Of a stretch of 64,000 nucleotides of DNA, positions 38,091-51,894 are shown piece by piece. Position numbers and translations under genes: made by a program. Positions within the stretch are counted from its first letter, which is position 1. Every line of letters begins with the position of its first letter. A model generated the notes under the pieces. It saw only the letters and a program-made list of their open reading frames with translations, was not told where the DNA came from and did not search any database. Source of the DNA: Lates calcarifer (taxonomy: Eukaryota; Chordata; Actinopteri; Centropomidae); the NCBI RefSeq assembly GCF_001640805.2, contig NC_066853.1, forward strand, positions 22,565,173 through 22,629,172. Direction: 5' to 3'.

Positions 38091-41000
38091 AGTATATGAA
38101 AAAAATAATCAGCTTCCCTTAACATGTTGACATTTATGTTTATCAGACCCGGATCAAAATAGCACTATAGATATATAACATCTATTTGCATTCAAATAAG
38201 AGACAATCACCGAGAAAACTATGGGTATTGAATGTACCATTCAAATAAATTGTCATCACTTTCTTCTGTGTATTGTACTCACACACATTAAGTTCAAAGG
38301 TATAAAGGACTGTTTTTTCTTTTCTGCTTTTTGGATTAGAAAGCAGGAAAGAATGTCGGACAGACAGAAAGGAAGGAGGGAAGGATCAAATATAATCTAC
38401 AAATAATTTAAATATCGATAAGTAGTTTTACACATTTATGTGACATATAGATCTTTCTACATGCATTTTCTAGCTTGGACAAACAGTTCGTGCCAGTCAA
38501 GCTATACCCAAATACTATATTTGACTAAGCTCTACCAGATGGAGACTCTCTCATTCTAACGTCAGTTTAAAGACCGGCACATTTGCAAACGGCTCCGTGT
38601 CCACAGCTCTAAGAAAGCCTGGATAGATAGCGCGGCTTAATTAGCTCACATTGAGAGGGAAGTGCACGGAGAGGTATACATTTCTTTGGCCACCCATGAG
38701 TTGTCCCCTCGGCTTTCTCTGGGAGTGTATTTCCGTGCTCTGGGAGTCTGTGCAGGTGGAGCAGCATTGGCATGTGTGTCATCACCCTGCACCCAGTCTG
38801 CAGCCTGGCCACAGCAGCTGAACCGCGGTGAGAGCCAACCATCTCTCAACGTGCAATTACCACAGAGTCACAGTTTCAAGCGTTACAGCGCGATGTTATT
38901 TCTTATTTCAATGTCTTTTTCACACGTTTAAGACGGAGAGCAGTTCCAGATAATCTCAACAACACCATTATGACACTGCTTTGTGAGTATCTGGCTTGGT
39001 TTAAACATTACATCATTCAGTAGGCTATGTAAATTAATTCAGCTATCAAACAGCACAAGATGTGATGGATCCAGCTATCAATTTGCAGATTGATAAAATG
39101 ATAAAAATGCTTTTTGGAAAAAAAAAAAAAAATCAATATTCATAAATATATAGTTAAAAATAGAAATTATTGAATTGACTCTGCACCAGTGTGAAAATGA
39201 CTATCCTGTGAAGAAAGTTTATTTTTTTTTTATTTCTGTTTTTGTTAATCATGGTTTTAAATAAAGGCATTTACTACCCATTTACATGAGACACACATAC
39301 CGACAGAAATATAGTGTCGTGGTTTGTAAGCTTGTCAAAATAAAATAAAAACCACAAATAGATTCCTTTGTCCTAGCCCGCTATGTGTTTAGGTTTACCT
39401 CGTGATTTCGGGTGTTGTTTAGTCTTCTTTTATTGTTCCAGAGAAAGTCTGTGGTCTTCTCGTCTTCCCTGGTTCTGCACTCAAACAAACAGAAGAATCA
39501 CCCAGCAAACCTTCGAGGAAAGACCTGTCAAAGTAACGTTTTGTTCAAAATTACTCACATCAGTATCTTTTACATGATTATTTTAGCGTTTTCATTGGAC
39601 TCCTGAAATCTTGCAAAGAAATAGAAAAAAATGTTAATATGATAAAAGAAAGTCGAATTGTGACCTGGAGGCTAGAGTAACGGTCATCAACATAGCTAAT
39701 AATTTCCTCTTTCATAAGACAAATGAATAATGCTATTTCTCATTTTTCAGAGAGACCTCTAACCCCTTCAAAGACCCCTGGTGGTCCCCGTGCATCACCC
39801 TAAAAACATTGTTGGCTAGCCTGCTTTTTTGGCTAAAATGTTTAAAGCTAAAATGTAGAAATTTCCTTTAAAACGGTTATGCCAGTGGAGGTACAACCCT
39901 GTGAGTGAGGTTATTCAAAAGTGTAGGCTTTCAAGGTAGTTTACCAGCTCCTGCTGTGAAAAGGTTTCATGATAGTGGTCCTCACAAACTCAAAAAGGCT
40001 ATTTAACCTTGATTTGTATCACCTGAACAACCCCATTAGAGCAACTGTTAGGCAATAAACTTTGGATAATTTGACTGAAAAATGTTTTTCTCTGTCTTGC
40101 AAACGTGCTTAAACCTACTTGTTTCTCCAGGTTAAGCTGCTAGTCTCAGAATGTTTTATTATTCCTTCCCTCTCCCATTACCTGTATCCTTCCCGGGTCG
40201 TAGCTGCCGCAGTCACGCGCATCACGTCACAACAAAGCTGTAAACTAGCATGTCGACAATCCGTAAACAAAACACGGAGCCTGAAACTTGAACTGGTTGT
40301 AGGCTTTGGTGAGGCGCTGAGGAATGTTAATTTGATAGCCTGTTTTCGTTTGCAAGGACTTTGATAAGCAATGGATGAACAAATAAATTAATAAATGAAT
40401 AATACGAAAATAATAGTAGAGAGTAATAAAAGCAATCTATGGCTACAGTGCAAATTAATATTAGCTAACTTATGCTAAGTTGCTCAGTGTGATATGGGCC
40501 CATAGACGGAAAATTCATTACTTTATATTAACTTGTTGCTCTGAAACAATGGGTATCTCAAAAAAAGATATTATTTAAGGCACATTACGAATTCCATTTT
40601 AAAAAAATGACTTGATTTAGATTTAACAGGGAATGTGTACATTTGTGTATCCTGTCAGAACGAGCTGAATGGGATGAGAGGCAACTCCAGTTACTGAGGA
40701 GGCCATCACAGACAGAGAAGAGCCCGTGTTTTCCTCTTAGATAAATATACATCCTCCAAAAGTCTTTCTCAAGTTATCTTGATCCCCCTCAAATAGATAA
40801 AAACATAGCCTATAAAAAGATCCGTCACACCTCACTACACACACACACCTCCACAACTACTGAATTATCTGAAAATTTGCGTTCATGTAAAATGTATGCA
40901 AAGTTCATGTATCACAGGCCTATATGACATAATAACTATTTTGTATTTTTTTTCTCAGTAATGCTAGTCTAAGTTATTGCCACAAATTCTGCAGCAGAGA

Positions 41001-41399
41001 AATTCCTCCTAAACTCCCTTAAGAACAAGTGCGTAACTGTAAAATGGGTGATGAGAAAATTTGTCTGTAGAAATCACAATAATTCAGTACAGCTCGGTTG
41101 AGTATGAAAATGCCCTACATAGTTTCTCAAAAGTTAATATTTAGTGAGCTTTTGTTTTCCGACTGAATATGACAGATTCAAAGCCATAAAAGTTTCATAT
41201 TAAACAACATAAAGCTCTGCTGTACCTGCTACATCTTTGATTTGACATAGGTCCACTCGTATTTTTTCCTACACGCGGTGTGCGTGCGGTAGAGCTACAA
41301 TAAACTCAAGAGCCATCATTGTAACGGGCCGTAATGTAATTTGAAAGAGTGGAATTCCTGTCCTCGCGCACTTCCTGCCCTCGCAGGTCTGGGACTAGG

Positions 41400-41513
41400 A
41401 TGTTTATGATAGCGCGTGCGGGTGGAATGCGGCGGACGGATCCACCAGGTCAATTCGGGACCGGAGAACAACCACCCGGGCTGGAGAGGCTGCAGTCATC
41501 CTCTGGCAATGAG
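41400..41513 (+). other. Candidate first exon, divergent from foxl2
   Basis: This is a CpG-rich patch in AT-rich surroundings. An ATG opens a 38-codon frame (MFMIARAGGMRRTDPPGQFG at its start) that reaches, in phase 0, a splice-donor-like AATGAG|GTAGGA. It is transcribed away from foxl2, about 3.7 kb from its start. Mammals have a head-to-head neighbour, FOXL2NB, but I see no clear similarity to it. No second exon was found. It could equally be a promoter-linked noncoding transcript or chance. Confidence 0.2.
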
Positions 41514-42714
41514 GTAGGACCAGGCAGAAGGAAAACTGATGAGAAAGTCACAGTTTCTATTTATAATTTATTCCTATTAGTCCACATGATGTAAAAGGTG
41601 TTAATATGTGGCTAGAATACAAGTGTCAAATGGTGAAATCCATGCGTAAGCTGCAAGACATGTACATAATAATAATAATGACAACAATAATAATTAATAG
41701 TAAGACATTACTTATTAATAATACTTTATTCAAACAATAATAATAATCAAAGATCATTGTGTTTTTTTATAGCCACTTTTTTTGTTTTCTTCCCCTGATG
41801 AGCCTACACTGGTTATATATAACAATCATTGCTGTGTAAAGATAATACAAAGATAATATACATTTTACTTTTAAAAAAAATATTATTATTGGAATTAATT
41901 ATCTCAGTCCAGAGATTCTTGAGATTAGACTATTTATCTCCTTAATTATATTTTAATAGTGGGTGAAGGTTACACTGATGTGAGGCTGTTGTAAATTATT
42001 ACTGTGGATAATAAAGTGGAACCTATTTCTTGATGTGAAATTAATTTAACAGTGAAATGGAATGAATATGGCCAACAAAATGAGCATATAAATGGTTTAA
42101 ATTAACAGTAGCATTACACAGCCTGCCACAGACTTTTGTAATCTTTACGCTCATTCATGGATATTTTTATTTATGCATATATATATATATATGGTACTCA
42201 TAGAGATACATGTGAGGTATTGCATCTGAATTCATTTGTATTAATTACAACCAACAAATAACTGTATAAAATATATATCATATCAAAAATTCTTTCTTGT
42301 TTTATCAAGAGAGTAGGGCCCTGTGGTCCATACGCATTGGTCCATCTGCCCTGCACAGGCTGCAAGGAGAGACATCTTTCACTAGTTGTTCCACTTTGAT
42401 TTCTCCGGGTTGGTCTCTGGTTCATTTGCATCTGGCTTGCCTGCACAATTAAACATCAACATGACGTTGCCTCTCCTCAATGGAATCCTTATGAGGTGAA
42501 GCCATGGGAGATGGTGGGATAGAGGGAACAGGCAAAGAGGAAGAAGAAGAAGGATGTACCCTCAGCCCTCATGCAGCGTCTCCAACATGGCTCTTGTTCC
42601 TCTCTGAAAGAAGAGAGAGAGACAGAGCAAATAAACACTGACCACCAGATTCCCCCCATCTCCTTTACATCCACACCCGCATGGATTAAGGTTCGAGGAG
42701 GGATGAGGATGGGC

Positions 42715-42743
42715 GCACACACACACACACACACACACACATA
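42715..42743. repeat. (CA)n microsatellite
   Basis: A pure CA array of about 13 units. Confidence 0.95.
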
Positions 42744-45700
42744 CAAACACAGACATAAACACATATGCACACATGGTTTCACTTTTGAGGTGTTGTGTTT
42801 ATATGCAAGTGCTGCCATAAGAAAGAAAAAGTTGTCTTACGGGGTATGCTCAATGGGTGGTGTGTGAGGGACACTTTCTTACCTTGTACAGTCCATCCCC
42901 TTCCCTTCAAACACTCAGATCATTGTGTGAGAGTACACACCATCCCCAAACCTACCCCTCATCTCCCCTACCATCACCCTTCATTAGCTCCACTGTGTTT
43001 TTCTGGTGGCCCGGTGTGTTTACATTTTTTATTGGCTGCAGGAAGCCTATGGGAAGCTCTACGGCCTTCTACAGTGAGTCCTGTGCCATGGATGGATTGA
43101 AAAACAGAGAAGCCCCAAACAGTTACAGTTTCGTAATTATTCACATGTACAGCATGACAGTCAAAACAATAGTACAAATGAAATAACACTTTAATTTGCA
43201 TATTTCAATTTGTTTGACAGGTTTTATCACTCGTAAAAGTAGAAAAAAAAGTAAAAAATAAAATAAAATTACAGCTCACTCATGCTTGAATACTTGGGAA
43301 AGTGAAAAATGTAAATATAGTTGCATATGAGTGTATGTGCATACTGGTAAATTGCGATGAACAGCCATTTTTCTGTAAGTGCAATAACAGAAAAAATGAA
43401 ATGAGTATAGTGTTGTAGATGAGATACAGGTAAAAGAAAACAACTGAAAAGGATAAGTCAAAGTAAAGAGGGAGGTGAGGAGAGAGGTGGAAACAGAGGG
43501 CAGAGCAGAGGAGAGCCACATTGTGTTCTCGCTAACCTTTACCGAGAGGTGAAGTGCTACAGTCCCCTGCCAACAAGTTTGTCTTTGAGGTTTTCTTGAA
43601 CTGTTGCCAGGGCTTAAATGATTCACAGGAGTAGACGTACGTGTGCACTGTATGTGTTAAAGCTGAGGACTTTTTAGACTTTTTTTTTGTGTGTTTGTGC
43701 ATGTACTGTATATTTATGCAAACATAAACACAGTGAGATTAAGGGGAGGAAAAAGAGAAAATGAATGTAAACTAGTGATTATCAGAGCACAAGGTGGATG
43801 TGACTAAAAGAACAGCCACAATCCAAACTCATACTTAGCCAAAATTTTCCTCCTCACTATATAAACTTCCTCAAAACTTCAGCGGCTGAACCTTTTCACC
43901 CCTGAAACAGCTCAACTAGTCACAGCCACAGCCCAAACTCACACTTCAAAAAATCCCCAAGTAACCTCAAACCCATTTCCACATCTTCATCCTGGCCGGG
44001 GGATTAGATTTCAGGCCAAATCATAACAAGTCACTTCGTTAGAGGTAATTACACAGGTAGCCTACCTCACAGGGCAAACAAACATGGCTGCCAGCTGACA
44101 CCCTGAAGACAGATCAAAGTGTGGGTCTGACAAGGAACGGGGAGGAGAACATTCAAACACTGGCTTGTTAACCACTCACATACTCTTATCCTCTCTTACA
44201 TGTGTGCGACTAGCTGCAGGAACGTGTTTATAGGAGTGTCAGTGTACACATCACGCAAAAGTCTTCTTCACACACCTTCTTTTTATAGGCTGGGGTTTCT
44301 GCAGTTGAAAGATGGAGAGGAATCAGAGGTGAATAGAGTGACCTTTACAGTTGCGCTGCATGTGAGAACAGTGTGTGTTAATGGTGCAGAACAGTAGAGA
44401 TGTACTGCACATACTGTGCTAAGGGTGGTACTGTGCTTTGGTGGTCTGTGTGTTCGACATGGTGGATGTGTTACCTGTCAATGCAGCTCTTTTCTATGTG
44501 TTGTAACAGCTACTTTTAAGCCTTGTTCCACTTATTCCCCTTTTCACGTCATCTTAGCTTTTGCAATCTTTGGAATCCTTTATGACAGTTGTACTCAAAA
44601 ATGCAACTTTTTAAAGTCATTAATACAGAAACACAGATTAGTAGTGGTTCTAAAATACCAACTCGGGTTCATTCTTGAACATAACTGCTGCCGAAATACA
44701 AGAAATACTTTATGTGTGTGTGTGTGAGTGTTTTGCTCTTTCTGTTTCTCTTTCTCACACGCCGCGTAGCCTCCCTTTGAACCACAGTGTTGTTAGGGCA
44801 ACCAGGCAAGGTTATTCCTCCCTTTCCTAACATGCCAACCTACCCGTGTACAATAGAGCAGGGTGTATGTGGGTTGCAGTGAATAAGGTAAGAGATGTTA
44901 TCTAATCACCACATGGAAAAGAAGAGCAATGGGAAGCCAGGCAGTCTGAACACCAGCTGTCCATTATGGTCTTTCTACCTGTTTTCTGTCCCTCTCTCAT
45001 CAGCCTTCTATGTTGTTCTCATGTTGCTCCTTTATCTCTAGCTCTTGATTATTAACTAAGCATAGATATAGCTTGGGGTCCATGCTATGCTACTTTGCTA
45101 ATGACAGTGTTATTGATTTGTAGCACAGAAGCTGCTGCAAGAGATGGCTTCCATGCATTACAGCTCTATGAGCACACTTTTGTCCTAGAAGAGAAAAGGA
45201 AACAAAAGTGGGAGGCTTTGGACTAAACAGAATACAGTATAGTAATAATGAAACAATGCAAAATATATTTTATGATCTAAGATTTGAGTATGTTTACAAA
45301 GTATATGGTTTTGACTCAATGATTTGTTGATTAAAAAAAGCAAAAATTGGGGAAGAAATAGGTATTTCAGTGTAATAAATGATCACAAGCAAACAAAACA
45401 ATTTAGCAGCTGACTATCAAAAAGGGACTTTGAATTGATCAGAAATTCTCCACAATGGATTTGGCCATCGTTTTTTTTTTTTTTTTTAACATGAGACACT
45501 GCAGATGCTGAAAGATGATGTTTGGAGGCACTGCTGCTGACTTCAAACAGATCCAGTGAGTATAGTTTAAGGATGAGCTCTTGAAACCACACACGCCACT
45601 AAAACACACTGCACTTGGCCAAGAGAGTGTCATTGACTGTAGGATCCGCTTGCACACTGCACACCACACAAACCTCCCCAATCCAGCTCTCCTGCCTCCG

Positions 45701-48123
45701 TTATGACCACAATAACAAACAGGAAAACCAGGCAATGGAACACACACACGAACGAAGAGACAACATCACTCACATTTCAAACAAAACACACACACACATA
45801 CTCACACAAACTGCACATACAGTGGCTGTGGTAACCTTGACGATGGTTGAAGAGTGGGCTAGCTGGGAGCAGAGGATGAGAGGAGAGTTTAGAGTTTCTG
45901 TTTCCAGCTGGAACACAGCAGAATCTCCTCTGGCTCCACTTGGACAAATTATAATCACTTAATTACTGCTGGAAAATGTGGGGGAAAAAACATCCTAAAA
46001 GAAAAGGTGAAATGTGGGTAAACAAAATATTGATCTACAGTTTAGGATTCCAACATATTTCTCCTCCCTGGAGACACCATGTTTTTTCTTGTTGGATACT
46101 CTGCTGTGCATTGTGCATGGTTCAGGGTGTTCTACATTGTGCTAGCATGAAAAATATTTTAATTTTGAGAAACTATAACACAAAGTACAACACATATACT
46201 TTACTAATAAAGTAAAACCTGACATAAACTGCATGACTGTGAGAAAGTGGTTTCTTTGAATTATTTTCTACAGAATCAAGTAATTTTAAGTAATTTTACT
46301 CTTAATATTTATTTGAGATTTTTTACAAAAATACTCAATTCATTTTTAAATGTTTTAAAAACAGGATATATATAAAATGGGCCTTTATGTAAATCAAATT
46401 GTTTACAAGATGATGACTAGTGGCAGGAGATAAAGGCAGCTAATTTGTTCTAATTCGTTCATATAAGTATGTCTTGCAATAACAATAAATGTGACAGTAA
46501 TGCATGCAATAATGCAATGTCTTACTAGCAAATTGCATGAAGAATTACAGTGTGTGGGAAACAGGTGACTGTCAGAATTGCAGTTTATGCAAGGTGGCAT
46601 CCATCACTGTTGGATTCGGATACACGGTTGGAGTCGCAGAGGAAAAGAGGAGTATTAGAAAGGAGAGCACGTCCCAGAGAGGGCAGAGCAGGGCCAGGTC
46701 AGAAAAGGGGGGATAAAAGGAGGGAGAGAGCGCTTCCTTTGGAGCATTTTCCCCCGAGGGCAGAGAGGAGGAGAGGGGCTGCTCCCCTGACAGATCTGAA
46801 GATGTCCTGTTTTGCTTTTCCTCTGCTCTCCCTCTTCCTGCAGGAAGCAACATCACGCTGGGCACCAAAGCCTTGGCAAGCTCTGACCATTTGGATCTGG
46901 TACTGATGTGTGCTTCTACACATGTAATAGAACAATAATGGATAGACATGCAGATGTGCAAAAAGTCAAATGTAATTGATGTGAGATGCTGGAAGTGGCT
47001 GAGCCACTGTATTTATGAATAGTTTAATTTTATAATATGTCACTGCAAGAAACCTCACTCCAAGACAAGGAGAGCCTGCAACTGCCACTGAAACTTACAA
47101 CACATCAGAGATAGAATTTCATGTTATGCCGTGTTTTCGAAAATGACAAGGTGACATCACTGTTGTACACAGCACTCTAAACATATGATATGAGACCAAA
47201 AAAAAGTGTGACTGCACTTGAAACATTTGAAATAAAAAACAGAAGCTGAAGTCAAGTGATCAGTGAAAAAAGATGAACTGGCGGTTGCAATAAAAGTGTG
47301 TTATAAACTGAGAATTTACTGTTGAAAATTTTTGAATAGTTGAAATACTGTAAGATGTTTTTCAAGTGGAAATTGAAATGAATGAATGAATCAGTGAATG
47401 ACATTAAAATGGCAGTTAAAACGGAAATAGAAAGAAGCTGACATTTTGGTGTAAGCACCGAATGAAATTGAAATGTAAATATAAGAGTAAGTGCTCAGAA
47501 GAAGCGAAAGTGTAAGCTCTAAGAGTATGAACTCTCATTAAACAAAAAGCAGATGAAAGCGGTGGAAGTGTCAGCTCACATCTAAGCACTAAAAGCAAAT
47601 GAATTGTCATTTGATGTCAACGCAAAAAATACAATTATTTCATCGTAATGAAAGAATCCAACAATTCTCATGAGAGGAATTAAATGTTCCCTCTTAAAAC
47701 ACTTTCTAGTTCATATTCAGAAATGACAGTATATAGTTGAGTAAAGCACAGTTTGCATGTATCCATCTGCACAATACATGTACCAAACACACCCAAACAG
47801 AGTTCTCATTCATTCATAAAATTTAGTGACTTAAAATTACATAAAAATATATATACACACACACATACAGTATACACACTGAGGCCTGTGGTGACTTTTG
47901 TTCTCATATCCATCCACACTTCTGTGATTCACACTGACATCATCACCAATACACACCCAGCGCAGTCCCTGTGGAGCCTCCGAGGACCCACTTATGCTCT
48001 TTGAGCCTCCTTCCCAGAGCCAGTCCCTCTCTTTCTCTTCCCTTCTCTCTCTCTTTCCTTAGTACATAAGCCACATTTCTCTCCTCCGCTCTCCTCTGAT
48101 TTTTCATTCACACCGGCTGCCTC

Positions 48124-48152
48124 TGTGTGTGTGTGTGTGTGCATGTGTGTGT
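48124..48152. repeat. (GT)n microsatellite
   Basis: GT units with one gcat interruption. Confidence 0.9.
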
Positions 48153-48617
48153 TTTCCTCTCATTCTTAGTGTGAGACTTTATCTCTGGATCAGATAAGGC
48201 TTCGGTACTGGTCTTAAACCTTCAGCAGATCTGTCCAAACACATGAGCTCATGTCAGAGCGCCTCTGCTGCCTGTTAACTCCATGAGCTAATATAGAGTC
48301 CATGTGTTTGTTGGTCATGCTGTGTGGAGGTGTGGTGGGCCGTGGTTTCGTTCTTCATCTCTGACTACAGTTTCTTATAATTTCTCTTCCGATCCTTCAT
48401 TATTTTTCACCCACCACTTATTTTGTCCATGTTCTCCCATGTTTTAAATCTCTTTCTCTCCTGCTCTCTGTCCCTATGTCTCTCAAACAGCTTGAATTCG
48501 ATCATGTTATAACACTATCAGATGTGGAGATCTCAAACACAGGGTGTCGTCAAGACAACAAAGCTGAAGCCACACAGGAAGACTTGGGCTCAACCTGTAT
48601 GATGGTCTCTTCGGTAA

Positions 48618-48650
48618 TGTGTGTATGTGTGTGTGTGTGTGTGTGTGTGT
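48618..48650. repeat. (GT)n microsatellite
   Basis: A nearly pure GT array with one interrupting ta. Confidence 0.95.
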
Positions 48651-48825
48651 AAGTTGTCCAGTAAGGGACTGAGTGAGCAAAAGGGTGCAAATGTGTATGT
48701 GTTTCACAGTCTGGTACAAAGAGAACAATAGCTGGGTATGTGATTTTTGTGTGCACACGTGTATTTCATCACCCTGTGTGGCTGTTTGATGACTGGCTTG
48801 TGTGTGTGTGTATTACGTCCCTGTG

Positions 48826-49065
48826 GGGGGGAGAGGGTCCGTTAGGAGGGGACTAAGGTTACCCCCTGATAGAGGCAGCGCGGGGTCATCCCGCAGCGGG
48901 ACACTTCTCAGGGGCGACCCCATCGCCCCTCGTGGCCCCCCGAGCAGACGGGACTTCTGAGGGGAGAGGAGGAAGGACCAGAAGAGAGACCCCCGGAGAA
49001 CAGGACCCCCGGTCTGCCCCCAGACCCCGGACCCCAGCCCCGGCAAGGGCCCGACCCAGGCCCAA
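48826..49065. other. Isolated GC-rich island
   Basis: About 240 bp of clearly higher G+C than its flanks, with CpGs (cagcgcggggtcatcccgc, ggggcgaccccatcgcccc). It includes a tight inverted repeat CCCGCaGCGGG and C-rich tracts such as agaccccggaccccagcccc. Several frames are open across it, as GC-rich DNA tends to give. I do not recognise any protein. It could be a small CpG island/promoter or a GC-rich repeat insertion. Confidence 0.5.
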
Positions 49066-49484
49066 TGTGTTCCCAATCAGGAGAAACACAAACAATACTT
49101 TTATTAAAGAGAGGAGACCGCTGAGGCCATCCGCACACACACATACAGGGAGAGAGGTACACACACACTTCTTTTCTCCCAATATGAGTGGGAGCTAAAT
49201 GTATGTTTTATTAAGACAAAGATTAAACAGCTGTAAATCAGCACTGGCAAATAGCTGTCAGATCACTATTATCACCATCAGCCATGACCTCAAATCCTGC
49301 CTTCCTTTTCCTCCTCTGCCTGCTCGCTCTTCCATTCTTCTTGGTCTCTATCTGGGAAAACAAACGGAGGGATTAGGGATTTGTGGAGGGGTAATGGGAG
49401 CCAGGTGGAGGAGTGTGACTGTGGGGGTCTCCTGCCAGATTAGGGGGGGGAGCAGCAAACCCCAATCCCTCACACTCCTTCCTA

Positions 49485-49610
49485 AAGGCAGCTAATGTTT
49501 CTTTTGAAGAAATAATCCCATTTTGCTATCTAATAGCGTTTGGCAATTATGAGCCTTTGCAGGGCATGTATGGTATTACCAGAGCTGGCTACCAGCGAGG
49601 GCGGACAGAG
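49485..49610. promoter_or_regulatory. Possible conserved noncoding element
   Basis: A non-repetitive block with several homeodomain-type cores in about 60 bp (aataatccc, ctaatagc, caattatg), followed by a balanced-composition stretch. It has no open frame. This has the texture of a developmental enhancer about 12 kb upstream of foxl2. Inference only. Confidence 0.25.
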
Positions 49611-50847
49611 GGAGTTTGATGTGAAGTCAAACCACAGGTAGAGACATTTTTGAGGAAGAGCGAGAACAAATTGGATATATTGAATTATACTGTAAATATT
49701 CAAGAAGATTGATAGAACCAGATTTTGTTTTCTTTTTTTTCTTCCTCGACTTTTTCTTCTTCTGGTGTTTATCTATTTACTATCACCAAAGCTGTGGTAC
49801 AATTCCATACTACTGTAAGATAAGACATTTTTATAGACATTTCTTTTGTGGATTAACATTTCCATATACAGACTGAACCTGCTTACATCTGCATCGCAAT
49901 TCTATACACAATAAACAGTGAAAACCATGAATATCCAAATTTTGAGATTTTGTTTTTTTCCTGAAAAACTAAAGGATGAAGTGTTACTTTATGGGATGAG
50001 AAAAATTCTCCAAACTTCTTGGGCTGAGAAAAAAAATGGATGATGTGAAAATTATTATCACTATCATCATTTTTATTGCTATAACTATCATTATAACAAT
50101 CATAGTTCATGAAATATTGATGTTTTGGAGATATATGATTTTCATAATATATTGATGTTGTCACAGTACACTTGGTTTTGCAATTAGTATACATATAAAG
50201 ATAAACATATTTTACAAATATACTTGTACAAAGACAGCAAATCTATTACATCAAAGATTTAATAGTTATATCTTGTTTACTTTTGAATCTTCCTGAAGCT
50301 GTCTTAAGACTTTGTTTTTTGTGCAGATGCAAGCAGCTCCTCCAATTCTGCCGTGCATTGTGCACCAACCTTACACTCAAAAATCACATGTTTTTAGTGT
50401 GATATTTTCAAGTATATTCAATTTTGTCATCTTCCAAGTGGGGACACTCGGGCCGCTAGGATTAGTATGTAGTGCGGATTTGGGACACAGCTCCTAATTA
50501 TGTCACACACTTGGCCTACAAACGTTGCCCCCTTGTGGACCAGTGCAGAGAATAAACAGCTTTACAAAGAGCTTTTACTGATGTTCTGTCTCACTGACTG
50601 ATCCCAGTCTGATAACAGTCTGTTTTTTTAGTTTTGTAGATGTGTTATTCCAAACAGGTCCTGCCTGTTCAGAGAGACTGTAAAAACACAGAGAGCTTGA
50701 CAAACTGCACACTTCACTTTTACTGCACATGAAGACGTAAAGTTTGAGTCAAAAATGATGAACTAATTAGCAGACTTTAGGTTGAGGGTGGATGAACAGA
50801 TCTCTAGTAAGAGATTTGTGAAGCTGAGAGAAGTCCTTCCCCCAATA

Positions 50848-50858
50848 ACACACACACG

Positions 50859-50892
<34 letters not shown>
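50848..50892. repeat. (CA)n microsatellite
   Basis: A CA array with cgca units near its left end. Confidence 0.95.
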
Positions 50893-50894
<2 letters not shown>

Positions 50895-51030
50895 CACATG
50901 TAAGCATCTGTTGCCACTTCAGACCCCCTTTTCCTAAATCTCAAGTAAGCCGGATGGAAAGGAAGAATTAACCCCTATGTGGAGGGAGGTGAATTAGAAG
51001 TCATACTTTTCACACCTTCTCTGCTTTGCA

Positions 51031-51050
51031 CAGACACACACACACACACA
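51031..51050. repeat. Short (CA)n microsatellite
   Basis: About nine CA units. Confidence 0.85.
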
Positions 51051-51116
51051 TGAAATGCAGGCATTCTCTATGTGAGCTCAAGCGTAATATCCAGCAGACG
51101 ATGGAGAAGAGTGTAA

Positions 51117-51118
<2 letters not shown>

Positions 51119-51151
<33 letters not shown>
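51119..51151. repeat. (GT)n microsatellite
   Basis: A pure GT array of about 16 units, 70 bp from a CA array of opposite orientation. The two could pair as a hairpin. Confidence 0.95.
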
Positions 51152-51153
<2 letters not shown>

Positions 51154-51894
51154 GAGGGACTCATCATGTCACACCACCTTATCGGCTTCTGTCTCTTCAT
51201 CATCTGTCTGCTTGTCTCTGGCTCGTACAGAGGGGACGCCCTCCTATCTCTCAATCAAGTCCTAGCATAAAGTAATTTGCTATAGCTAGGTTTGTACATT
51301 CAGAGAGAAATCATGTACTTTTCTGTGATTCAGAGTCTGTCTGGTCAAATTAACAAATGACAAAAGGGATTAAATAGAGACGGCATGAAACCAAACAAGT
51401 TCAAAATAGCTTCATGGAGTACAGGTTCCTTGTGATCAACACCCGGGGCAGGTAAAAAATCTGATTGTCATTACAAGTCTAACAAGTCTGAGCTAAACTT
51501 AGCAATGGCCCACATTAGGTCTCCTCTGAATGCTAAAGTTGAAAAGTTCAACGTCACGTCAACTGATTACATGGAGCTCAGATCAGAGCCGTGCTAAATG
51601 AAAGGCTCCTGCGTAAAACATTCAACTGTAAAAAGTTTATTAGTGATTGAGAAGGAAAGAAAACTCCTTTGTATTCCTCCCTTCTTCCCTCCTCTCTGAA
51701 TACTTATGCCGTTTCATTCAGTAAGCGGGGCGGCAGAGGCCAACGTTGATGTGTTACACATCAAAGGCCAGCACACGCACATGGAGGAACACGCCTGAAA
51801 TAAAAGGCCCACAAAAAAACAAACACTGACCTTTGTTCTTAAGGCCGAGGTCTGTTTCACCCATGATTAGAGAAAAGAGCAAGGGAAGAGGAGG

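Noticed and set aside
42198..42446. Minus-strand open frame QMQMNQRPTRRNQSG... near 42.3 kb
   Set aside because: No start or donor of quality and no recognised family. It may be conserved noncoding DNA, but nothing supports a gene.
46550..46961. Open frames on both strands near 46.6-46.9 kb, including an acceptor-like cttcctgcag followed by an open SNITLGTKALASSDHLDL
   Set aside because: The following donor is poor (ctg|gtactg), the two strands compete, and no known protein is recognised. It could be revisited with RNA data.
48886..49198. Pro/Arg/Gly-rich open frames on both strands over the GC-rich island
   Set aside because: Several overlapping frames are open simply because GC-rich DNA has few stops. 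No family motif or splice structure supports coding.
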